A stretch of 13,089 nt of DNA from Saprospiraceae bacterium (GTDB lineage Bacteria; Bacteroidota; Bacteroidia; Chitinophagales; Saprospiraceae). This document shows, piece after piece, positions 1 to 6,838 of this stretch. The stretch is from positions 1-13,089 of the forward strand of contig JADZBJ010000295.1 in NCBI GenBank assembly GCA_020852155.1, written 5' to 3'. Numbering within the stretch: the first letter of the stretch is position 1; the number at the start of each line of letters is the position of its first letter. The notes under the pieces are model-generated. The model searched no databases, was not told the origin of the DNA, and was given only the letters and a program-made list of their open reading frames with translations. The position numbers and the translations under genes were made by a program.

Positions 1-1
1 A

Positions 2-601
2 AGCGCGGCCAAAAGCAAGGCCATTCAACAATACATCCGGGCATATCAAAACTATTGCTGGCCCGTCCAGTCTATTGACGATTACAAACTGGCGCCTTTC
101 CATATCCTGGCCACCGAAGGTCAGGTTCATGTGGACAAAAGCCATGAATGGCACATGCAGCATATTGCTGAAATCTGTGCAGAAGACCCTTTGCTGTTCA
201 AGGCAACACCATACCATGTCATCAACCTCAACGACGAGGCCAGTTTCAGTCAGGCCGTACAATGGTGGCTCGACCTCACCCGCGGCGGCGGCGAGGGCAT
301 GGTGGTCAAACCGTATGATTTTATCGCATTCTCGGAAGACGGACTGGTACAGCCAGCCGTAAAATGCCGTGGCAGCGAGTACCTGAGAATCATCTACGGG
401 CCTGAATATGATGCGCCTGAAAATATCGAACGCCTGAAAAACAGGGGACTTTCCAGAAAACAATCGCTGGCGCTGCGAGAATTCGCCCTCAGTATCGAAG
501 GACTCGAACGATTTGTCAAAAAAGAACCGCTCCGACGAGTTCACGAAAGCGTTTTTGGCGTGCTGGCCCTCGAAAGCGAGGAGGTTGACCCAAGGTTGTA
601 A
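2..601 (+). CDS. pnkp: Polynucleotide kinase-phosphatase-ligase Pnkp, C-terminal part (5' end outside window)
   Basis: This is the last 199 residues of a protein open to the left edge of the window. Bacterial Pnkp joins 5'-OH kinase, 2',3' phosphatase and adenylyltransferase domains; with the methyltransferase Hen1 it repairs and seals cut RNA, for example ribotoxin-cleaved tRNA. The visible part is the end of the ligase/adenylyltransferase domain. EGMVVKP (visible residues 98-104) and KCRG (121-124) fit nucleotidyltransferase motifs IV and V, whose lysines contact the nucleotide phosphates. The family-typical EYLRIIYGPEY (126-136), RGLSRKQSLALREFA (148-162) and terminal VFGVLALESE follow. 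The reading frame is open from base 2; a GTG at 131 is internal, not the start. The family is usually about 850 residues, so roughly three quarters, with the kinase and phosphatase sites, lies outside. hen1 would be expected nearby but is not visible. Family recognition is from memory of conserved motifs and is strong. Confidence 0.9.
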   Translation, partial: SAAKSKAIQQYIRAYQNYCWPVQSIDDYKLAPFHILATEGQVHVDKSHEWHMQHIAEICAEDPLLFKATPYHVINLNDEASFSQAVQWWLDLTRGGGEGMVVKPYDFIAFSEDGLVQPAVKCRGSEYLRIIYGPEYDAPENIERLKNRGLSRKQSLALREFALSIEGLERFVKKEPLRRVHESVFGVLALESEEVDPRL

Positions 602-625
602 TGGGGTGATGATGCGGCTTTTACC

Positions 626-1621
626 TCACCGCACATCCATCGCATCCCGCAGGCCATTACCGACCAAGTTAAACGCCAATACCATCAGAGCAATGGCCAA
701 TGCAGGCGCCATCGCCAGCAGTGGTTTGCCAGCCAGCGCGTAGCCGTAATTTTCATTGAGCATGCTGCCCCAGGAGGGCGCCGGCGGCTGAACGCCAAAA
801 CCGAGGTAACTCAGGCCAGACTCGACGAGGATTGCCGTGGCAAAATTACCGGCCGCCACCACCAGCACAGGCCCCAGCAGGTTGGGCAAAATATGACGTT
901 GAATGATGCGCGCGTGTCCCAGGCCCATGCTTCGCGCGGCTTCCACAAATGGCAGGTCGCGCAGGGCCAAAACCTGGCCGCGTACCACACGCGCCACATC
1001 CACCCACATCGTCAGGCCCACGGCCAGAAAGATGATGCCGATACCGCGCCCCAGCGCCAGTACGATGGCAAACACCAGCAACAGGGTAGGGATAGACCAA
1101 ATAGTGTTGATGACCAGCATGACCACTTCGTCGGTGCGGCCGCCGAAGTAGCCGCTAATCAAACCGAAAAACAACCCAATGGTCAGGGAAATCAGCACAG
1201 CAATGCCGCCGACCATCAGCGACACCCGAAATCCGAGTAAAAGCCTGCTGAAAATACAGCGACCGTATTTGTCGGAACCCAGCCACATCGTTCGTTTTTC
1301 AAGGATACTACCCGGCGGTCGTTCCGTAGCAGCATCGGCGGGTACCCAGCGGTAGGCCGATGGCTGGCCATGTATGAGGTATGGCAGCAGCGAAGGCTTT
1401 TCAACAGATTTTTCCAAAGGAATACCCACTAATTCGGCCGTATATCCCGGCGGCTTGAGTGCAAGTCCGGCGATCTGCATGTTGGCATCGGGGCTGTCTT
1501 CGGGCGCCAGGGCATAGGCCATCATTGCGACGATAACCGACAAGCCGATAAACACTGCCCCGGCTACTGCGGGACGGTTTCTACGGAATCGCTCACCGAT
1601 TTTTTGCCATTCAGATGCCAT
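626..1621 (-). CDS. ABC transporter permease, DppC/OppC type (peptide/nickel family)
   Basis: A 331-residue inner-membrane permease of the dipeptide/oligopeptide/nickel ABC importer family. TM1 is at about residues 18-39. LGSDKYGRCIFSRLLLG (114-130) is the family hallmark that opens the transport domain. Further hydrophobic segments lie at about 133-157, 166-190, 193-210, 250-270 and 300-322. The EAA loop that docks on the ATPase starts EAARSMGLG and ends HILPN (228-247). The loop between TM1 and the hallmark is about 70 residues (40-113), longer than in E. coli DppC (about 300 residues in all). It is an orphan: no DppB partner, ATPase or substrate-binding protein is visible. Its ATG lies inside the end of the upstream glycosyltransferase gene (11-base overlap), so the two are probably translated together. 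It converges on pnkp with 24 bases between the stop codons. The substrate cannot be read from the sequence. Confidence 0.9.
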   Translation of the reverse strand: MASEWQKIGERFRRNRPAVAGAVFIGLSVIVAMMAYALAPEDSPDANMQIAGLALKPPGYTAELVGIPLEKSVEKPSLLPYLIHGQPSAYRWVPADAATERPPGSILEKRTMWLGSDKYGRCIFSRLLLGFRVSLMVGGIAVLISLTIGLFFGLISGYFGGRTDEVVMLVINTIWSIPTLLLVFAIVLALGRGIGIIFLAVGLTMWVDVARVVRGQVLALRDLPFVEAARSMGLGHARIIQRHILPNLLGPVLVVAAGNFATAILVESGLSYLGFGVQPPAPSWGSMLNENYGYALAGKPLLAMAPALAIALMVLAFNLVGNGLRDAMDVR

Positions 1622-3554
1622 GCTTAAGCGTTTTAAAAAGAATACCTAAATCGCGCCAGATGCTCCAGTCTTTGGCGTACAAAAAATGCAGCCGCGTCAG
1701 CATTGGCTCGCTAAAAGCGGTGACATTCAGTCCGCTGGAGGGGTTAAATACGCCGGGTTTGAGCGGTGGTAAACTGGAATTGTCGGTGCTTTCAGCATAC
1801 GAAACCCAGGTGCGACGCCCCAGAAAAACAGCCAGCCAGTTTTTCAGTATCAAGGCTCTGTTTCGTGAAACAAGCAGCCAATAAGGCGAGGTAATCACCA
1901 AAAAAATACACCAGGCGAGGTCGAGCACACGCTTGTTGCGCCGCTGTCCGGGCTGTGCAATGTTGTAGCGAATATCAACGGTGTATAGTTCGCCCGGCTC
2001 GTTGGGACTGCTGCTGCCGATGATGCCCAGGCTCTCGGCAGCCACCATTTTATAACTCACCTGCGGGCCTAATTCGGTCATCCAGCGGGTGATCTGGTTG
2101 GTGGTCAGGTCTTTGGAGCAAAAGACAATTTCGTTCACATCATAAATCCGAACGATGTCGGTCAGTTGGTCAGGATTCCCCAGCGAATGCTCCGCAGGGC
2201 CGGTCGTGACCAGCGTGCCAATCAGATTTTTGGAATGCTGGGTTTGCCGCAATACTTCCTGAACACGATTGCTTTCGGCTTCTGAACCGATAATGAGCAG
2301 GTTTTTAATGCGGTTTTGCCCGATGCGAAAATTCCCGAACTCTTTGAAATGCAAGACAAAACGCAGTCCTGCCGTAGCGCCGGCAGCCCACAACGCTCCC
2401 AGCAATAATTGTGCGCGCGAAGGGCGATAATCAAGGTCGAGCAAACCGTAAATAGCCAGGAGTAGCAAGGTGCCGAACCCCAGACCGCGCATTAACCGGC
2501 CCAGGTCGTAACGCGAATCGTAACCGCCACCCAGCCAGACCGAAATAACCCATACGAGGCTGTATAATGGAAAATTAAACCACAAGACGCTCGACTGAAA
2601 ATAATCGGGATCATGGTAAAAGTAGTTGGCCCAGAAATCTTTCACTAACCACAAACCCGCATAAATCAGGATGAGATCAAGCAACGGCAGCCATATTTTA
2701 CGGAAAAAATTCTGCGACAAGGTCATGCCCGCCCGAAGCCAGATGGCCCCTTGCAACATCAGCACAAATATGCCTGCGCGACTGCCCGTGAAGTGTTTCC
2801 GGGAAAAAATAATCATCGCCTGATAAAAGGTGCGAACGTAGTTCAGGCTGCCTTTTTTCGTGCTTTCGCCCTTGTAATGAATGATGCGCGTGTCGGGGAA
2901 ATAGTAGTTTTTAAACCCGGCTTTGACGATTCGATACGACAGGTCAATGTCCTCGCCATACATGAAAAAAGCCTCGTCGAGCAGTCCGCTGCGGTCGAGG
3001 GCCGTGCGGCGCATGAACATGAAACAACCCGCCAGTACATCTACTTCGTGCGTTTCATTTTCGGATAAATGTCCCAGATAGTAGCGATTGAACATTCGGC
3101 TGTGCGGAAACAGCGCCGACAATCCGAATGTCTTGCAGAAGGCCACCCACGGCGATGGAAATCCGCGCTTGCTCTCCGGCAGGTATTTGCCGCTGCCGTC
3201 GATCAGTTTGCAACCCAATGCGCCCGCGTCGGGATGGGCGTCCATAAAATCCAGGCATTTCTGGAAGGTATCTTCCTCCACCAGCGTATCGGGGTTGAGC
3301 AGCAGGACATATTCGCCGGTGCTTTGCCGGATGGCTTGATTATTCGCTACCGCAAATCCCGGATTGTTTTGGTTGGCAATCAGGCGTACTTCCGGAAACT
3401 GTTTCTGCACCATACGCACAGAATCATCCGCTGAATGGTTGTCAACTACCCATACCTCTCCCTCAATACCTTGCATGGCGCGCCGCACCGATGCCAGGCA
3501 TTGCTCCAGAAAATACCGCACATTGTAATTGACGATGACGACGGAGAGGCGCAA
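1611..3554 (-). CDS. Membrane GT2 glycosyltransferase fused to a phosphoglycosyl-transferase-like region lacking its catalytic core
   Basis: A 647-residue fusion. Residues 1-255 are a rhamnosyltransferase-like GT2 domain: VVIVNYN at the start, VVDNHSADDS (36-45), NNPGFAVANNQA (63-74), NPDT (87-90, in the DXD position) and GEDIDLSYR (200-208) with the likely catalytic acid. Four hydrophobic segments follow (about 287-304, 325-341, 357-374, 383-400), then a Rossmann-like stretch starting NLLIIGSEAE (418-427), then KRVLDLAW plus a fifth hydrophobic segment (541-562). The end, RLHFLYAKDWSIWRDLGIL (621-639), matches the C-terminus of WbaP-type sugar transferases. This is the layout of a polyprenol-phosphate phosphoglycosyl transferase, but the RVG, KFRSM-like and LDELPQ-like stretches between the last membrane segment and LKPG (598-601) are absent. 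The start is TTG: an in-frame TGA lies two codons upstream, and the first internal ATG (codon 27) would remove the first GT2 strand. Probable role: envelope polysaccharide assembly, with the second half perhaps a scaffold. Confidence 0.85.
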   Translation of the reverse strand: MRLSVVIVNYNVRYFLEQCLASVRRAMQGIEGEVWVVDNHSADDSVRMVQKQFPEVRLIANQNNPGFAVANNQAIRQSTGEYVLLLNPDTLVEEDTFQKCLDFMDAHPDAGALGCKLIDGSGKYLPESKRGFPSPWVAFCKTFGLSALFPHSRMFNRYYLGHLSENETHEVDVLAGCFMFMRRTALDRSGLLDEAFFMYGEDIDLSYRIVKAGFKNYYFPDTRIIHYKGESTKKGSLNYVRTFYQAMIIFSRKHFTGSRAGIFVLMLQGAIWLRAGMTLSQNFFRKIWLPLLDLILIYAGLWLVKDFWANYFYHDPDYFQSSVLWFNFPLYSLVWVISVWLGGGYDSRYDLGRLMRGLGFGTLLLLAIYGLLDLDYRPSRAQLLLGALWAAGATAGLRFVLHFKEFGNFRIGQNRIKNLLIIGSEAESNRVQEVLRQTQHSKNLIGTLVTTGPAEHSLGNPDQLTDIVRIYDVNEIVFCSKDLTTNQITRWMTELGPQVSYKMVAAESLGIIGSSSPNEPGELYTVDIRYNIAQPGQRRNKRVLDLAWCIFLVITSPYWLLVSRNRALILKNWLAVFLGRRTWVSYAESTDNSSLPPLKPGVFNPSSGLNVTAFSEPMLTRLHFLYAKDWSIWRDLGILFKTLKHGI

Positions 3555-3596
3555 TTTAGATCAGAAGAGTTTATATGGGTTTTTAACGGGGAAATA

Positions 3597-3617
3597 ATGA
3601 TGAATGATGAATGATGA
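3597..3617. repeat. 7-bp tandem repeat ATGATGA, 3 copies (left arm)
   Basis: Three perfect copies of ATGATGA, reverse complementary to the longer TCATCAT array at 3850-3905. The two arrays enclose the 29-bp inverted repeat at 3686-3779, so the whole is a nested palindrome. It lies about 40 bases upstream of the glycosyltransferase TTG start, within its 5' leader. Confidence 0.85.
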
Positions 3618-3685
3618 ATATATTACACTCGGCTGTTAATCAATAACTTAGGTGGTATTTTGTCAGGCCAACCTTTCAGAAAAAG

Positions 3686-3779
3686 TTGTCATCCTGAACG
3701 CAGTGAAGGATCTGCAACCCACGAAGAAAAAAAGTTCACAACTGTTTATCCAGATCCTTCACTACGTTCAGGATGACAA
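3686..3779. repeat. REP-like 29-bp inverted repeat
   Basis: Left arm 3686-3714 (TTGTCATCCTGAACG...) and right arm 3751-3779 are reverse complements over 29 bp with one mismatch (C at 3701 against the T implied by the right arm), separated by a 36-base spacer. The core GTCATCCTGAACG(C/T)AGTGAAGGATCT resembles a palindromic motif that is common in intergenic DNA of many bacteria (recalled, not searched). In RNA it would form a strong long hairpin after the adhesin gene, but there is no classic T tract after the stem on either strand. A role in mRNA 3'-end protection or factor-aided termination is inference. Confidence 0.85.
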
Positions 3780-3847
3780 ACCGTGTTGATTTAATCCTGT
3801 GCGCAAATTGCTTCTTCAAATCATTGATTTACAGTTAATTATAGAAA

Positions 3848-3907
<60 letters not shown>

Positions 3908-3910
3908 TCA

Positions 3911-6736
3911 TTACTCGCGCACCAGACGTCGGATGGCCGATTTGCCATTGGCGATCAGACGAACGAAGTAAACGCCGGAGGCTGCTGACTGCAAGTCGAG
4001 GTTTTCGCTAATGCGTTGAGTATTTTGATATTGCGTGGCGTACAATAATTGGCCGAGCGAAGAGAAAACTTCCAGTTGAGCATCCACATCCTGATCGAAA
4101 TCAGCCTGGAAAACCGCCTGACCATTGGTTGGGTTAGGATACAAACCCAGGTTCAGCAATCCGTCGGGTTCGTTAACGCCAACTGCGCCGACGGCCACAT
4201 TCAATACTTGCGAACAACCGTCGGGGTTGGTTACTGTGACGAAGTATTGGCTCTGCGACAGGTTGCTGACCGACGAAGTGGTTGCGCCATTGCTCCACAG
4301 GAAAGAATAACCAGCGTCATTGTCGTTCGGGAAACCGTTAATGGCTGCCTGACCATTTGACTGGCCGGATGTTGGCGCCAGTACGTTGGCGTATAAGCCC
4401 AGGTCGCCATTGCAACTAATGATGTTGATATTGTCAATGTCAACCCAGAAGTCATTGCTAAGGAATGTGGTCGTTGTGCCTTTAAATCGCAGGATAATGT
4501 CTTCGCCAACATAATCCGACGGAAGATCAACCACGACGGTAACCAGATCCACGGTCAGCGGATGATTGGCTGTATTGATGGTATAAATGGTTGTGTAACT
4601 GCTGCCGCAGTTTTTCGAAACCAGTACTTCCAGTTTTTCGCCGGGAGCCATGACAACCGGAAGTCCACCGGTGTAGCTACTCATACGATAGTCGAAGCGG
4701 ATTTTATCGCCGGCCAGCAAAAGACCGTACCGTGGCGACGTCAGGGTAAAGCTGGTTTGACCGCTGTACAGGTTGAAGGCGTAAACGTTGGTGACATTGC
4801 CGTGGCCGCTCTGGATATTGCCTCCGGAAGCAATCCATCCGGCAGGCAGGGCTTGTGCCGCTTCAAAGTCTTCCTGAAGCGGTAGCGCCGCCGGTGCGTG
4901 ATTGAATGAATACTGCATGGTGTCATTGAAATGCAGCGAATCGTTCGGTATGGTTACCCAGCAAAGAATATTCAGCAGTTTGTCGCGGCTGTCAAACGAG
5001 GTCGTGAATTGAACGGTGTATGTTTCATCCACATCAAGCGGTGTTGGCGTGGTTACATTTTGAGACACAACGGCTTCGTTATTCACTTTGTAATGTACTA
5101 CGAATTCATTTTGTTGAACACTGCCGAGATTGACGAAAGTGAATTTGACCTTGTCGCTCGCCGAACCACAAGTAAATGGTTCGCCAGTTGTTTCAATAGA
5201 CATGGCTGCGGCATCAACCTGTGCCGGTACATAGATGTGAATATCATCAATGGCTACGCCTTCGGAAGTGCTGCTGTTGTCGCTTTTAAAGAAAAACCTG
5301 AATTTAACTTCCGACGCGCCGGCAGTATTGGGTAATGTGCTACGGGCTGTCACCCAGCCGCCAGTCGAGCCATCCCAGGCTGACCCTTGAGCAATGTTGT
5401 TGCCATTGTACCAGTTCAATCCTGAGTTGAGGTCGCCTATTTTTTCCCATGGGCCGCCATCAGTTGAAACTTCCAGTACCAGGCCATCGTAGCCGTCTTC
5501 CGTAAGGGTGTTCAACGAAAACTCAAACACAGGGTCTTCTGTCAGGCCTGAAAAATCAAAACAGGGCGACACCAGGTAGGATGACTCTGCATTACCATAT
5601 TCGCCTTCCAGTCGCGTAACGAATGCGTTGTTGCCACTTGCTGCACCGTAAATAATCGCCTTTTGAGGCGTACCAAATTCCCATGAACCATCGCCTTCCC
5701 AGGCGCCTTCCCAACTTTCAAAATCCTGCATGTAAGGTACCGTCAGGCGATTGACAATGCGAATCTGAAACGTGTCGTTGCTCTGATCTTCGTCGCCATT
5801 CATTTCAGTAAATGCCGTAATCAGGTATTCGCCGGGTTCAGTAAAATCGTAAATGACTTCAAAAAACAGGTTTTCAGTGCTGTCTTTACCCAAAACGCCT
5901 GTATAAAAACCGTCAACCGGCTGGCTCACGCCGGGGTCGTTGCCATTCACCAGATAGCGGAAAGGAATCAGTGACTGAGGCGCCGAACCGAAGTTGGTCA
6001 TCTGTACGCGCACCGTGTCGTTAGAACCCAGTTGGCAGCTGCTTTTGGGCGATGTAATCGCCGAAATACCTACATCGTTTGTAAAATAGGTTTTGAATGA
6101 TACAGGCCCCAGTGTATCGGCGTAGTCGCCATTGCCGCAATTTTGAATCAGATAAGCGTCATACTCGCTTTTCTTTTGCAGGCCGGTGATCGTGATCTTG
6201 TTTTGCGTAGCGATTACGCTTGTCCCTACGCCGTGTTCGGGCTTGAAGCCTTTTACGCCATAGATAACCTCCCAGTTGACGGGCGGATTTATGCTGGCGG
6301 GGTCGGGTGTCCAGCGCAGGCGGACGCGATTATCCCAAACATTTTCAACAGAAAAATTAAGCGGATTGGAGCAAGTCACACATTCAGCAGTGCCATTATA
6401 CAACGTGCTGATATTTGGATTTTCAACGGTCCAGATGATGTTTCCGGCGTTGTCGAGCAATACAAAAGATACCTCGTCGTCGTAGTTGCCAGGTGTCCAG
6501 CTGATGAACAGAGGCAAACCATTGGTCACGACAAACTGCACCGTGTCCGTTTCGAGCGTATTACTCAGCGTGAAATTGTATATGTTGACGCCATTCGCTA
6601 CCGTCAGAGATCCGCCATTCCAACCATCGCCGAATGAGTCGAACATTTGGAGTGTGTATTCGCACTGGGCAGACGCCGTGCGCGACCATACAGCTATAAT
6701 GAGTAAAATGAAAAGGCGTGACAAATTCCGAATCAT
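3911..6736 (-). CDS. Secreted multidomain adhesin-like protein with T9SS type A sorting domain
   Basis: A 941-residue exported protein, counted from the ATG at 6736. MIRNLSRLFILLIIAVW then SRTASAQ is a Sec signal peptide, with cleavage likely after SAQ or SA. The longer frame from an ATG at 6820 would put 28 residues before the signal, and that ATG lies upstream of the promoter match at 6779-6812, so 6736 is preferred. Order of domains: a GDGWNG-type beta domain (about 25-117), fibronectin III-like (125-217), CARDB-like (219-330), jelly-roll/MAM-like (334-505), a second CARDB-like (506-612), a second jelly-roll (617-775), an SprB-like repeat with LWSNGATTSS and VTVTNPDGCS (778-849), and the C-terminal sorting domain (about 857-941) with LGLYPNPTNGQ and the final GVYFVRL...AIRRLVRE. 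Known role of that domain: export through the T9SS and surface anchoring. No catalytic motif was seen, so adhesion or matrix binding is inference. Confidence 0.88.
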   Translation of the reverse strand: MIRNLSRLFILLIIAVWSRTASAQCEYTLQMFDSFGDGWNGGSLTVANGVNIYNFTLSNTLETDTVQFVVTNGLPLFISWTPGNYDDEVSFVLLDNAGNIIWTVENPNISTLYNGTAECVTCSNPLNFSVENVWDNRVRLRWTPDPASINPPVNWEVIYGVKGFKPEHGVGTSVIATQNKITITGLQKKSEYDAYLIQNCGNGDYADTLGPVSFKTYFTNDVGISAITSPKSSCQLGSNDTVRVQMTNFGSAPQSLIPFRYLVNGNDPGVSQPVDGFYTGVLGKDSTENLFFEVIYDFTEPGEYLITAFTEMNGDEDQSNDTFQIRIVNRLTVPYMQDFESWEGAWEGDGSWEFGTPQKAIIYGAASGNNAFVTRLEGEYGNAESSYLVSPCFDFSGLTEDPVFEFSLNTLTEDGYDGLVLEVSTDGGPWEKIGDLNSGLNWYNGNNIAQGSAWDGSTGGWVTARSTLPNTAGASEVKFRFFFKSDNSSTSEGVAIDDIHIYVPAQVDAAAMSIETTGEPFTCGSASDKVKFTFVNLGSVQQNEFVVHYKVNNEAVVSQNVTTPTPLDVDETYTVQFTTSFDSRDKLLNILCWVTIPNDSLHFNDTMQYSFNHAPAALPLQEDFEAAQALPAGWIASGGNIQSGHGNVTNVYAFNLYSGQTSFTLTSPRYGLLLAGDKIRFDYRMSSYTGGLPVVMAPGEKLEVLVSKNCGSSYTTIYTINTANHPLTVDLVTVVVDLPSDYVGEDIILRFKGTTTTFLSNDFWVDIDNINIISCNGDLGLYANVLAPTSGQSNGQAAINGFPNDNDAGYSFLWSNGATTSSVSNLSQSQYFVTVTNPDGCSQVLNVAVGAVGVNEPDGLLNLGLYPNPTNGQAVFQADFDQDVDAQLEVFSSLGQLLYATQYQNTQRISENLDLQSAASGVYFVRLIANGKSAIRRLVRE

Positions 6737-6778
6737 AGTGGTAAAACGTTGATAAGTGAGAAGGTTGGGCTGGGTGGA

Positions 6779-6812
6779 CAAAGGTAAACGGTCTGATGTT
6801 GCTGTTACACAA
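6779..6812 (-). promoter_or_regulatory. Bacteroidota-type promoter for the T9SS protein gene
   Basis: On the minus strand TACCTTTG (complement of 6779-6786) matches the Bacteroidota -7 box TANNTTTG. A TTG (complement of 6810-6812) lies 23 bases upstream, at the long end of allowed spacing for the -33 box. Transcription would start near 6772, giving a leader of about 35 bases before the ATG at 6736. This excludes the upstream ATG at 6820 as the start. Pattern match only. Confidence 0.55.
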
Positions 6813-6838
6813 CCTTTCATAAATTCGCCAGTAGCAGA

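Noticed and set aside
602..640. Intrinsic terminator between the convergent pnkp and permease genes
   Set aside because: Short pairings such as GGTGA/TCACC can be drawn, but the stem is weak, it overlaps the permease coding end, and there is no T tract.
6143..6637. 164-codon plus-strand frame opposite the T9SS gene
   Set aside because: It is the antisense shadow of a gene with clear domains and has no family features.
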